Positions 1-7,201 are shown, numbered from the stretch's first letter. The stretch is 14,640 bases of DNA from an uncultured Alphaproteobacteria bacterium (GCA_937950105.1 CALFEM010000523.1:1-14640), one strand, 5' to 3'. Notes: generated by a model from the sequence alone, not told the origin. Program-made: numbers and translations.

Positions 1-726
1 ACCTACCGGCATCTGGCGCTCGGCGCGCTGGCCGCCGCTGCTGCGGTTTGGATCGACAAGTGGATTTTCTGGTTCTCGCCGGTCGGCGAGCAGGTGGAGG
101 GCGGGCTGGTGCATGCGCCGCTCTACGACAGCGCCATGTTCATCGCGTCGCTGGTCGTGATCCCGGCGCTCGCCATGTTCGTCGTCCAGCTCGAGACGGC
201 GTTCTTCGATCGCTACCAGAGCTATTACAACACCATCCAGACGCACGGGACGCTGCAGCAGATCGAAGCCTCGCGCCGGCGCCTGTCGCAACACACGCTC
301 GACCAGCTCGTGCTCATCACCGTCATGCAGGTCGGCATCTGCGCCGTGCTGGTGCTGTCGGCGCCGATGATCGTCGATGCGCTGAACCTGCAGTATCAGC
401 AGATCTCGATCCTGCGCTACGGCGCGCTCGGCGCGGTGTTCCAGTTCATTTTCATCGCCTCGACGTCGATGCTGCTGTTCTTCGATCGCCGCCGCCTGTT
501 CCTCGCCCTGCAGGCTCTGTTTCTCGCGCTCAATGCAGGCTTCACCGGTCTCAGCGTCTATCTCGGCGAGACCTATTTCGGCGTCGGCTATTTCGCTGCG
601 TGTCTCGTGTCGAGCTTCATCGCCTATCTCGCCGCCGACAGCACCTTCCTGCGTCTCAATTTCCTGACCTTCCTCGGCAACAATCCGTCGGTTCGCGCCG
701 CCGCCGCCCGCTCGACGCGCACGTGA
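1..726 (+). CDS. pelG: Pel exopolysaccharide transporter PelG (3' part)
   Basis: This is the C-terminal 241 residues of a polytopic inner-membrane protein; the reading frame is open through base 1, so the start lies upstream. PelG is the MATE/Wzx-like component of the Pel machinery and works with the cytoplasmic glycosyltransferase PelF and the PelD/PelE complex to move the polymer across the inner membrane. Seen here are hydrophobic segments at about residues 4-26, 46-64, 105-125, 137-160, 166-188 and 196-214, the motif WIDKWIFWF near the start and the closing motif FLRLNFLTFLGNNPS, which I recognise from PelG proteins. Full-length PelG is about 450-470 residues, so roughly half is present. 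pelG is normally the last gene of pelABCDEFG, which fits the convergent gene starting 10 bases after its stop. Identity is by recognition of sequence, not by search. Confidence 0.88.
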   Translation, partial: TYRHLALGALAAAAAVWIDKWIFWFSPVGEQVEGGLVHAPLYDSAMFIASLVVIPALAMFVVQLETAFFDRYQSYYNTIQTHGTLQQIEASRRRLSQHTLDQLVLITVMQVGICAVLVLSAPMIVDALNLQYQQISILRYGALGAVFQFIFIASTSMLLFFDRRRLFLALQALFLALNAGFTGLSVYLGETYFGVGYFAACLVSSFIAYLAADSTFLRLNFLTFLGNNPSVRAAAARSTRT

Positions 727-736
727 GCCTTTTCGA

Positions 737-1630
737 TCAGCCGCCAAGGCGCGCGCTGAAGAAATCGATCGCCGCGCGCACTTTCGCGGGCGGCCGGCGG
801 TCGGCCGGATAGACCGCGTAGACGCCGCCGAAGTCGAGCGTCGGGCAATCGAGGTCGAGCGCTACCAGTCGGCCCGAGGCGATCTCGTCGGCAACCAGGA
901 ACATCGGCTGGTAGACGATGCCGAGCCCGCCCGCCGCCGCCGTCACCAGCGCGTCGCCGTTGTTGCATTCGATGCTGCCGGACACGGCGACGCTGGCGCG
1001 GCCTGGTCCGCCGAAATCCCAGCGCCTGGTGCCGATGCGCCGCGACAGCGTGTAGCCGAGGCAGTTGTGCCCGGCGAGTTCGGCGATGCGGCGCGGCGTG
1101 CCTTCCCGCGCGAGATAGGCCGGCGCGGCGCAGACGGCGGTCGGGCACGGCGCGAGCTTCCGCGCGATCATGCTGGAGGCTTCGAGAGAGCCGATGCGGA
1201 TGAGGAGGTCCCAGCCTTCCTCGACCGGGTCGACGTAGCGGTCGGTCAGGCCGAGGTGCAAAGACAGCGCGGGATGCAGACGCGAGAAATCGCTCAGCAG
1301 CGGCGCGATGGCGCGTGTGCCGAACGACACCGGCGCGTTGAGCCGCAGCGTGCCGCTGACTTCGACCCCTTCGCGTGAGGCCAGCGTTTCGGCCTCGTCC
1401 AGCTCCGCGAGGATTCGCTCGGCGCTTTCGAGATAACGCCGCCCCGGATCGGTGAGCGTCACGCGCCGGGTCGAGCGGTGCAGAAGCTTGACGTTGAGCC
1501 GGCTTTCGAGCGCGGCGATATGCTTGGTCGCCATGGTCTGTGACATGCCGAGCGCCCGCGCCGCTCCCGACAGGCTGCCGAGGGCGGCAACGCGCGCGAG
1601 CACCTGCATGCCGGTAATGCGGTCGAGCAT
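737..1630 (-). CDS. LysR-family transcriptional regulator (CrgA-like subfamily)
   Basis: A 297-residue LysR-type regulator of normal family length. Residues 1-60 form the winged helix-turn-helix (GSLSGAARALGMSQTMATKHIAALE, then the wing LLHRSTRRVTLTDPG); residues about 90-297 form the periplasmic-binding-protein-like effector domain. The linker and effector-domain style (GTLRLNAPVSFG, WDLLIRIG) is that of the CrgA-like subgroup. I chose the ATG at 1630 because a GGAG lies 8 bases upstream and the protein then begins MLDRITGMQVL, usual for the family; in-frame starts further upstream (ATG at 1642 and one at 1708) would add residues across the palindrome and promoter. The gene diverges from the DoxX/VOC pair, the usual arrangement of a LysR regulator and its target. 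Effector unknown; from the neighbours an electrophile, quinone or catechol is an inference only. Confidence 0.88.
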   Translation of the reverse strand: MLDRITGMQVLARVAALGSLSGAARALGMSQTMATKHIAALESRLNVKLLHRSTRRVTLTDPGRRYLESAERILAELDEAETLASREGVEVSGTLRLNAPVSFGTRAIAPLLSDFSRLHPALSLHLGLTDRYVDPVEEGWDLLIRIGSLEASSMIARKLAPCPTAVCAAPAYLAREGTPRRIAELAGHNCLGYTLSRRIGTRRWDFGGPGRASVAVSGSIECNNGDALVTAAAGGLGIVYQPMFLVADEIASGRLVALDLDCPTLDFGGVYAVYPADRRPPAKVRAAIDFFSARLGG

Positions 1631-1642
1631 GGGTGGCTCCAT

Positions 1643-1661
1643 CTCACACCATTGGTGTGAG
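1643..1661. promoter_or_regulatory. Perfect 19-bp palindrome, probable LysR operator
   Basis: Nine-base arms CTCACACCA and TGGTGTGAG flank a single T, with no mismatch. The site lies 12 bases before the lysR start codon and directly after a plausible lysR -10 box (1662-1667, read on the minus strand), so it would cover the transcription start. That position suits autorepression. It is also about 100 bases from the divergent DoxX gene. Binding by the neighbouring LysR protein is inferred. Confidence 0.6.
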
Positions 1662-1689
1662 AGTGTATGCTTCAATAGCCGATTATCAA
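1662..1689 (-). promoter_or_regulatory. Candidate promoter of the LysR gene
   Basis: Read on the minus strand, TTGATA (1689-1684) is followed after 16 bases by TACACT (1667-1662). Both are fair matches to the housekeeping -35 and -10 consensus, and the expected start point falls inside the palindrome at 1643-1661. No equally good promoter was seen for the divergent DoxX gene. Confidence 0.45.
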
Positions 1690-1760
1690 ACCATCGAGTT
1701 TGCCCCACCTTGGCAGTCAGAAATTCATTGGTTCAACCCCGCCTTGATGGAGCACACGCC

Positions 1761-2186
1761 ATGATCGATCACCGCACCGCGCCCTATGGCGCCCTTCTCC
1801 TCCGCGTCAGCCTCGGCGCCATGTTTCTCGCGCACGGCCTGCTGCTCAAGGTCATGACCTTCAGCGTCGCCGGGACCGTCGGCTTCTTCGAAAGCATCGG
1901 CTATCCGGGATTTTTCGCATATCTCGTCATTCTCGGCGAAATCGCGGGCGGCGTGGCTCTGATCCTCGGCATCATGCCGCGCCTGGTCGCACTGGCGCTG
2001 GTGCCGATCATGCTCGGCGCGACCTTGCAGCACATCGGCAATGGCTGGTTGTTCTCGGCGACGGGCGGTGGCTGGGAGTTCCCGGTGTTCTGGACGGCGG
2101 CCCTGTTCGTGCAGGCTCTCGTCGGCGATGGCGCGCATGCTCTGGTGCCGACGGCGTCGATCAAGCGCGAGCCCGCGGCCGCCTGA
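1761..2186 (+). CDS. DoxX family membrane protein (CatD-like)
   Basis: A 141-residue, four-helix inner-membrane protein of the DoxX family, with hydrophobic segments at about residues 11-32, 50-70, 74-92 and 106-125. Typical DoxX features are LLLRVSLGAMFLAHGLLLKV near the N-terminus and the LGEIAGGVALILGIMPRLVALAL stretch. The ATG at 1761 has GGAG 8 bases upstream. The next gene starts 30 bases after the stop, so the two are probably co-transcribed. In Bacillus subtilis a DoxX protein (CatD/YfiD) is paired with a catechol dioxygenase (CatE/YfiE) in an operon induced by quinones and catechols, and the same pairing is seen here. The biochemical role of DoxX proteins is not settled; a redox or quinone-linked membrane function is inference. 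Confidence 0.85.
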   Translation: MIDHRTAPYGALLLRVSLGAMFLAHGLLLKVMTFSVAGTVGFFESIGYPGFFAYLVILGEIAGGVALILGIMPRLVALALVPIMLGATLQHIGNGWLFSATGGGWEFPVFWTAALFVQALVGDGAHALVPTASIKREPAAA

Positions 2187-2206
2187 TCAGATATGACCCA
2201 TACGGT

Positions 2207-2211
2207 GGAGG
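2207..2211 (+). promoter_or_regulatory. Shine-Dalgarno site deciding the VOC gene start
   Basis: GGAGG five bases before the ATG at 2217. This strong site favours 2217 over the in-frame ATG at 2193, which lies only 6 bases after the DoxX stop and has no purine-rich site of its own. Confidence 0.75.
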
Positions 2212-2216
2212 ACCCA

Positions 2217-2747
2217 ATGACCTCGGACGCCAATCACGCACCGATGATCGAGGCTCAACTCACCCCGCAGCCCATCGACCCGCGCGTCACCATCGGTCAC
2301 GTGCACCTCAAGGTGGCCGACCTCGATCGCGCCCTGGCGTTCTACTGCGGCGTGCTCGGTTTCGAGCTGAAGCAGCGCTACGGAGCTGAGGCGGCGTTCG
2401 TCGCGGCGGGTGGATACCACCACCACATCGGCCTCAACACGTGGATGAGCAAGGGTGGCGCACCGCCACCACGCGGCAGCACAGGGATCTTCCACGTCGC
2501 GATCCTTTATCCGACGCGGGCGTCTCTCGCCGATGCGTTGCGGCGTTTGATCGAGGCGCGCATTCCGCTGCAGGGCGCGAGCGACCATGGTGTCAGCGAG
2601 GCGCTTTATCTCGCCGATCCCGACGGCAACGGCCTCGAGCTCTATCGCGATCGCGACGAAGCCGAGTGGCCGCGCGACGCGGACGGGCGGCTGGCGATGG
2701 ACACCCGTCCGCTCGATCTCGAAGCGTTGCTCGACGAGGCCGCCTGA
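2217..2747 (+). CDS. VOC-family (glyoxalase/dioxygenase) protein, CatE-like
   Basis: A 176-residue vicinal-oxygen-chelate protein, probably cytoplasmic. The first beta-alpha-beta module carries GHVHLKVADLDRALAFY (metal-ligand candidate His28), then YHHHIGLNTW (residues 67-76). The second module has IFHVAILYPTR (His93), DHGVSEALYLADPDGNGLE and the ligand candidate Glu141. These motifs closely resemble those I recall for catechol-2,3-dioxygenase CatE, but that protein is about 285 residues and this one ends soon after the first VOC unit pair, so it may be a single-unit relative acting as a dimer. A ring-cleaving dioxygenase, a glyoxalase-like lyase or a thiol-adduct enzyme all remain possible. 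It is the second gene of the DoxX/VOC pair and is followed by a strong hairpin. Confidence 0.85.
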   Translation: MTSDANHAPMIEAQLTPQPIDPRVTIGHVHLKVADLDRALAFYCGVLGFELKQRYGAEAAFVAAGGYHHHIGLNTWMSKGGAPPPRGSTGIFHVAILYPTRASLADALRRLIEARIPLQGASDHGVSEALYLADPDGNGLELYRDRDEAEWPRDADGRLAMDTRPLDLEALLDEAA

Positions 2748-2759
2748 CGGCGAAACGAC

Positions 2760-2790
2760 AAAGCCCGGCGCTGATGTGGCGCCGGGCTTT
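2760..2790. terminator. Bidirectional rho-independent terminator
   Basis: Twelve-base arms AAAGCCCGGCGC (2760-2771) and GCGCCGGGCTTT (2779-2790) enclose a 7-base loop. The T run is short (three) on either strand. It lies 13 bases after the VOC gene stop and 42 bases beyond the pyk stop on the other strand, so it can serve both convergent units. Confidence 0.9.
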
Positions 2791-2831
2791 CACGTCGAAG
2801 TCCGTATCGACGAGGGCAGATGTCGCCGTGC

Positions 2832-4274
2832 TCAACCGCCGCCGACCGGGTTGCCGGCGTCGTCGACGTAGGCGATGCGGATCATGTTGGTGGTGCCGGG
2901 CGAGCCGAGCGGCACGCCGGCGGTGATGAGGATGCCTTCGCCCGCCTTCACCACGCCGTGCTCGAACGCGAGCTTGCAGGCCTTGCGCACCATGTCCGAC
3001 AGCTTCTCGGGGTCGCTGGTCAGAATCGAATGGATGCCCCAGACCACGGCGAGACGCTGTGCCGTGGCGTGCACGGGGGTCAGGCCGATCACCGGCAGGC
3101 CCGGACGCTCGCGGGCGACGCGCAGTGCGGTCGATCCCGTGGCCGTGAAGCACACGATGGCGGCGAGCTTCACCGTGTCGGCGATCGCATGCGCCGCCGC
3201 CGCGATGGCGTCGTGGGCGGTCGGCTGCGGCATGGTCCGCGTCGCGTGCACGAGGCTCGCGTAATTGGGATCGTTCTCCACCTGGATGGCGATACGGTCC
3301 ATCATCTGGATGGCTTCGGTCGGGAACTGGCCGACCGCCGACTCCGCCGACAGCATCACGGCATCGGCGCCGTCGAACACGGCAGTGGCGACGTCCGATA
3401 CCTCGGCGCGCGTCGGCACCGGCGAGGTGATCATGCTCTCGAGCATCTGGGTGGCGACGACCACCGGCTTGCCGGCCGCGCGGGCGGCCTGCGTGATGCG
3501 CTTCTGCAGACCCGGCACGCGCTCGACCGGCAACTCGACGCCGAGATCGCCGCGCGCCACCATGAAACCGTCGGCAGCCGCGATGATGGCGTCGAGATCG
3601 TCGATCGCCGACGGCTTCTCGACCTTGACCATGATGGCGGCCTGGCCATCGACCAGCTTCTTGGCTTCGAGCACGTCGTCGCCGCGTTGCACGAAGCTCA
3701 AGGCGATCCAGTCGGCGCCGAGATCGAGTGCGCAGCCGAGGTCGGCATGATCCTTCTCGGTCAGCGGCGAAATCTTGAGCAGTGTGTCGGGCAGGCTGAT
3801 GCCCTTGCGGCTCGCCAGCATGCCGCCGACGATCACCTCCGCCGCGATGCGATCATCCTTGGCTTCCACCACGCGCATGCGCAGCTTGCCGTCGTCGAGC
3901 AGCAGCGTGTGGCCCGGCTCGACGCCCTCGAAGATCTGCGGATGCGGCAGGAACACGCGCGCTTCCGTACCGGCGCTCTCGTCGCGGTCGAACGAGAAGA
4001 TCGACTTCTCCTTGACCATGACGCGCTCGCCGGCGAAGGCGCCGAGGCGGAACTTCGGGCCTTGCAGGTCGGCGAGCACACCGATCGGACATCCGTACTT
4101 CCTGGAAACCGAGCGCACGTCGAACATCAGCTGACGCGCGAGATCGTGCGAGGAATGGCTCATGTTGATGCGGAACACATCGACGCCGGCGAGGAACAGC
4201 CGCTCCATCATCTCGGGCGATGAGGACGCCGGTCCCAGTGTCGCTATCAGCTTAACGCGTCGGTTGCGCCGCAT
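2832..4274 (-). CDS. pyk: Pyruvate kinase
   Basis: A 480-residue pyruvate kinase that converts phosphoenolpyruvate and ADP to pyruvate and ATP in the cytoplasm. Visible features are VKLIATLGPASS at residues 7-18, FRINMSH with the substrate-binding Arg35, ADLQGPKFRLG (68-78), the catalytic signature IMVKVEKP with Lys217 and Glu219, MVARGDLGVELP with metal ligand Asp243, and ATQMLESMI (275-283). The allosteric C-domain includes FTATGSTALRVARERP (376-391). I chose the ATG at 4274 (MRRNRRVK), the usual start of rhizobial homologues; an in-frame GTG at 4286 would add four residues. Either start lies inside the end of the upstream DUF1036 gene, which implies translational coupling. It is the third gene of the gckA - DUF1036 - pyk operon. 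Confidence 0.96.
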   Translation of the reverse strand: MRRNRRVKLIATLGPASSSPEMMERLFLAGVDVFRINMSHSSHDLARQLMFDVRSVSRKYGCPIGVLADLQGPKFRLGAFAGERVMVKEKSIFSFDRDESAGTEARVFLPHPQIFEGVEPGHTLLLDDGKLRMRVVEAKDDRIAAEVIVGGMLASRKGISLPDTLLKISPLTEKDHADLGCALDLGADWIALSFVQRGDDVLEAKKLVDGQAAIMVKVEKPSAIDDLDAIIAAADGFMVARGDLGVELPVERVPGLQKRITQAARAAGKPVVVATQMLESMITSPVPTRAEVSDVATAVFDGADAVMLSAESAVGQFPTEAIQMMDRIAIQVENDPNYASLVHATRTMPQPTAHDAIAAAAHAIADTVKLAAIVCFTATGSTALRVARERPGLPVIGLTPVHATAQRLAVVWGIHSILTSDPEKLSDMVRKACKLAFEHGVVKAGEGILITAGVPLGSPGTTNMIRIAYVDDAGNPVGGG

Positions 4275-4740
4275 TGGTCTTGCCACCCTCGTCGTCGGGA
4301 TCAGTCAGCCTGATCGTCCAGTCCTTGGCCTCGCCGGTATCGACCTCGAAGAAGCCGGTTCGCTTATAGCCGCGATTTGGGCAGTCCTGCACGCCCCGTA
4401 TGGCGAACGATTTGTCGCTCGTGCACATGAAGTTCTTGCCGACCCATTCGCCGCCGCGATCATAGTCGACGGCATAGACGTAGATGAACCGGCTCGGCAC
4501 GGCGCCCTTGAGGAGGGACTCGCAGGTCTGTGAGCCGACGTTCCACCAGCCTTCGGTGGCCCAGCCGTCCTTGTCCTGGTAGCCGATGGCGACGCCGATG
4601 CGGCTCTCGGTCGAATTGCAGAGCTTGAGATCGGCATGGGCGATCGCAGTGCTCGCGGCGAACAGGGCGGCGGCCGCCAGCAGCCTCGAACGAAGCGGGC
4701 GGCGCCGCTGCAACTGCGGTCCGGTGTCGGGGTCGGTCAC
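4252..4740 (-). CDS. DUF1036 exported protein
   Basis: A 162-residue DUF1036 protein of unknown function. Residues 1-36 look like a Sec signal: RRRPLRSR, then the hydrophobic LLAAAALFAASTAIAHA with probable cleavage after residue 36. The mature part begins DLKLCNSTESRIGVAIGYQDKDGW and carries four cysteines (41, 73, 106, 120), consistent with periplasmic disulfides. The start is a GTG with GGAG 8 bases upstream; earlier in-frame codons would run into gckA and give a non-signal N-terminus. Its last codons overlap the pyk start by about 23 bases, and gckA ends 100 bases upstream, so it sits inside a carbon-metabolism operon although the product is exported. DUF1036 next to pyk is, to my knowledge, recurrent in Hyphomicrobiales. 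No function should be assumed. Confidence 0.88.
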   Translation of the reverse strand: MTDPDTGPQLQRRRPLRSRLLAAAALFAASTAIAHADLKLCNSTESRIGVAIGYQDKDGWATEGWWNVGSQTCESLLKGAVPSRFIYVYAVDYDRGGEWVGKNFMCTSDKSFAIRGVQDCPNRGYKRTGFFEVDTGEAKDWTIRLTDPDDEGGKTNAAQPTR

Positions 4741-4748
4741 GGGCAGGG

Positions 4749-4752
4749 CTCC
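4749..4752 (-). promoter_or_regulatory. Shine-Dalgarno site deciding the DUF1036 GTG start
   Basis: On the minus strand GGAG lies 8 bases before the GTG at 4740. No ATG occurs in frame between the gckA stop and the signal peptide, so this site is the best support for the non-ATG start. Confidence 0.6.
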
Positions 4753-4840
4753 GTCGTCACGCGGCAGGATCGGCAGGGACGTCAGTGCGACTCGCAAGCG
4801 AGCGCAGGGTGTCCCACCGCCACGTCCCGGGTCAACCGGA

Positions 4841-6139
4841 TCAGTCGACCAGAATGACACGGAAGTCGTTGACGTTGGTCTGCGTCGGGCCGCACTCGAC
4901 GAGACCGCCGATGGCGCGGAAAAATCCCGTCGAGTCGTTGTTGGCGAGAAGTTTGGCCGCATCGAGGCCGGCGGCCCGGGCGCGCGCCAGCGTATCTGGC
5001 AGGACCAGCGCGCCGGCCGGATCATCGGCATTACCGCCGCCGCCGTCGATGCCGTCGGTATCTCCTGCAAGTCCGCAGATGCCCGGCGCGCCGCCGAGGG
5101 CGATGGTGAGGCCGAGTGCGTATTCCTGGTTCGGGCCGCCGGCGCCGTTGCCGGTGACTGTCACGGTCAGCTCGCCGCCGGACATGATGGCGACCTTCTC
5201 GCCGCGCGACTTGGCTTCGAGCGCCAGTTGCGCGTGTGCGGCGCCGACCTCACGCGCCTCGCCCTCAAGCGCGTCGCCGAGCTGCACGACCTTGTAGCCC
5301 TGCGCCGAGACCGCCGCGGCCGCCGCCGCGATCGACGCCTTCGGCGCCGCGACCATGACGTAGCTGGAGTTCGAAAGCTTCGCGTCGCCGGGCTTCAGCG
5401 TCTCGTTGGCCGGATCGGCGAGCGCCGCGACGACGTTTGCCGGCAGCTCGAGCTTGTAGCGGGCGATCACCTCGCGGGCGTCGGCGAGCGTGGTCGGATC
5501 GGCGACCGTCGGGCCCGAGCCGATCGCCTCTGGCAGATCGCCCGGCACGTCGGAAATGGCGAGCGTCACGAGGCGTGCGGGGTGCGTCGCCGCAGCCAGC
5601 TTGCCGCCCTTGATGAGCGACAGGTGCTTGCGCACCGTGTTGATCTCGGAAATGCGCGCGCCGCAGCGGAGCAGTTGTTTCGTCAGCGCCTGCTTGTCCG
5701 CGAACGAGATGCCGGGCACCGGGGCCGACCACAGCGCCGAGGCGCCGCCGGACATCAGCGCCAGCACGAGATCGTTAGGCCCGGCGGATTTCGCCAGCGC
5801 CACTGCGCGTTGCGCGCCGTCGATGCTCATCTGGTCGGGCACCGGGTGCGCGGCTTCGAGAACCTCGATGATTTCGGTCGGCAGCTTGAAACCGTGGCGC
5901 GTGGTGACGAGGCCGGTGATGCGGTTGCCGAGCCCCTGCGCGACGTAGTGGCGCTCGGTCGCCTGTGCCATGGCGGCGGCGGCCTTGCCGGCGCCCACGA
6001 TCAGAATGCGCCCGCCCTCGGGTACTGGCGGCAGATGCGGCGGCACGCAGCTTCCCGGATGCGCGGTTCTGACGGCGATGTCGTAGAGGTGCAGCAGCAG
6101 GGCGCGCTTGTCGTCCGTGCCGGGGGGCGCTGTCGTCAT
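4841..6139 (-). CDS. gckA: Glycerate 2-kinase (GckA/TtuD, MOFRL family)
   Basis: A 432-residue class II glycerate kinase that phosphorylates D-glycerate to 2-phosphoglycerate in the cytoplasm. The N-terminal DUF4147-type domain shows ILIVGAGKAAAAMAQ (residues 45-59, with conserved Lys52), LALMSGGASALWSAP (126-140), INTVRKHLSLIKGGKLA (166-182) and ISDVPGDLPEAIGSGPT (195-211). The C-terminal MOFRL domain shows SGGELTVTVTGNGAGGPNQEYALG (320-343), LAGDTDGIDGGGG (357-369) and NNDSTGFF (400-407). Start ATG at 6139, with AAGGA 11 bases upstream. It is the first gene of the operon that ends with pyk. Homologues serve the serine cycle (gckA) and tartrate or hydroxypyruvate breakdown (ttuD, which can be linked to a pyruvate kinase gene, ttuE). 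The neighbours do not say which pathway feeds it here. Confidence 0.92.
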   Translation of the reverse strand: MTTAPPGTDDKRALLLHLYDIAVRTAHPGSCVPPHLPPVPEGGRILIVGAGKAAAAMAQATERHYVAQGLGNRITGLVTTRHGFKLPTEIIEVLEAAHPVPDQMSIDGAQRAVALAKSAGPNDLVLALMSGGASALWSAPVPGISFADKQALTKQLLRCGARISEINTVRKHLSLIKGGKLAAATHPARLVTLAISDVPGDLPEAIGSGPTVADPTTLADAREVIARYKLELPANVVAALADPANETLKPGDAKLSNSSYVMVAAPKASIAAAAAAVSAQGYKVVQLGDALEGEAREVGAAHAQLALEAKSRGEKVAIMSGGELTVTVTGNGAGGPNQEYALGLTIALGGAPGICGLAGDTDGIDGGGGNADDPAGALVLPDTLARARAAGLDAAKLLANNDSTGFFRAIGGLVECGPTQTNVNDFRVILVD

Positions 6140-6323
6140 CGGGACGCTTGTCCTTCTCGTTGGCCGCTGTACGGCATATGCGACATTGGTCGAATGCCGT
6201 TTGTTTGCGGGATCGCCCGGCGCGCGTCAAGGCCACAGCAGGAAAGCTCCGGCGCATGCCGGTTGCCGGGCGCGACGCTTCGTGCGGCGCGATCGCGCAG
6301 TGGAGGCGTCACGGCGCGGGCGC

Positions 6324-6329
6324 TATAGT
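6324..6329 (+). promoter_or_regulatory. -10 box of a probable leaderless promoter
   Basis: TATAGT lies 8 bases before the ATG at 6338, so transcription would begin at or next to the start codon. No Shine-Dalgarno site is present between them. The -35 region at normal spacing (around 6301-6306) is a poor match to consensus. This spacer of 198 bases also holds the gckA promoter, which I could not define. Confidence 0.5.
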
Positions 6330-6337
6330 CGCCCGCC

Positions 6338-7198
6338 ATGAACGAGCACGCCAAGCCGTACATTCCGCCCCTGATCGCCGGCCAGTCGGCCGAGAGCCAC
6401 CGGGTGCTGCCCGGACGCGCGAACGCGGGGCTGGTGCTGCTCTGCGATCACGCCGAAAACACGCTGCCGCCCGAATACGGCACGCTCGGTCTGCCGCCGT
6501 CGGAACTGCAGCGCCACATCGCCTACGACATCGGCGCGGCGGCGGTGGTCGAGGAGCTATCGCATCTGCTCGGCGCGCCGGCCGTGCTCACCCGCTTCTC
6601 GCGACTGCTGATCGATCCCAATCGCGGGCTCGACGATCCGACGCTGGTCATGCGTCTGTCCGACGGCGCCATCATCCCGGGCAACCGCCACCTCGACGCA
6701 ACTGAACGCGAGCGGCGCATCGAGCGCTGGTATCGCCCGTATCACACCGCCGTCGATGCGGTGATCGATGCGGCTCACGCCCACCACCCGCATCCGGCGC
6801 TGCTGTCGGTGCACAGCTTCACCGAGGTCTGGCGCGGCGAGATACGGCCGTGGCAGGTCGGCGTGTTGTGGGATGCCGACGACCGCCTGCCGGTGCCGCT
6901 GATCGACCGCTTCGTCGTCGATGGCGTTCTGGTGGCCGCGAACACCGAGCCCTACACCGGTCGCCTCAAGGGCGACTGCATGTGGATGCACGGAACCCAG
7001 CGCGGACTGCCGCACGCCATCATCGAGATCCGGCAGGACCTGATCCGCGATGCCGCCGGGCAGAAGGAATGGGCGGAGCGCATCGCGCGTATCCTCCGCC
7101 AGATTTCAGGCCGGCGCGGCCTCGCCCTCGACATCGGCGAGGAACATACGGGCGCGGCGCTCGCCCGCTTCGCCAGCGGTGATTACGGCCCGGTCTGA
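6338..7198 (+). CDS. N-formylglutamate amidohydrolase family protein
   Basis: A 286-residue protein of the N-formylglutamate amidohydrolase (FGase) family. Motifs visible are LVLLCDHAENTLP (residues 32-44), DIGAAAVVEELSHLLGAPAVLTRFSRLLIDPNRG (64-97), LLSVHSFTEVW (155-165) and HAIIEIRQDLI (226-236); the His and Asp residues in these match the metal-dependent hydrolase core. The family enzyme cleaves N-formyl-L-glutamate to formate and glutamate at the end of one histidine degradation route. No hut gene is near, so the in vivo substrate may be another N-acyl amino acid. The start is the ATG directly after a -10-like box, with no ribosome-binding site. The C-terminus is complete, and a repeat array begins 3 bases after the stop. 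Confidence 0.87.
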   Translation: MNEHAKPYIPPLIAGQSAESHRVLPGRANAGLVLLCDHAENTLPPEYGTLGLPPSELQRHIAYDIGAAAVVEELSHLLGAPAVLTRFSRLLIDPNRGLDDPTLVMRLSDGAIIPGNRHLDATERERRIERWYRPYHTAVDAVIDAAHAHHPHPALLSVHSFTEVWRGEIRPWQVGVLWDADDRLPVPLIDRFVVDGVLVAANTEPYTGRLKGDCMWMHGTQRGLPHAIIEIRQDLIRDAAGQKEWAERIARILRQISGRRGLALDIGEEHTGAALARFASGDYGPV

Positions 7199-7201
7199 CG
7201 C

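Noticed and set aside
2820..4223. Long plus-strand open frame (467 codons) across pyk
   Set aside because: It is antisense to a clear pyruvate kinase, its translation is His/Arg/Asp-rich with no recognisable domain, and it reflects the codon bias of the real gene.
4586..6328. Plus-strand open frame of 580 codons across gckA and the DUF1036 gene
   Set aside because: It is antisense to two recognisable genes and reads as Arg/Ala/Gly-rich nonsense, typical of GC-rich shadow frames.
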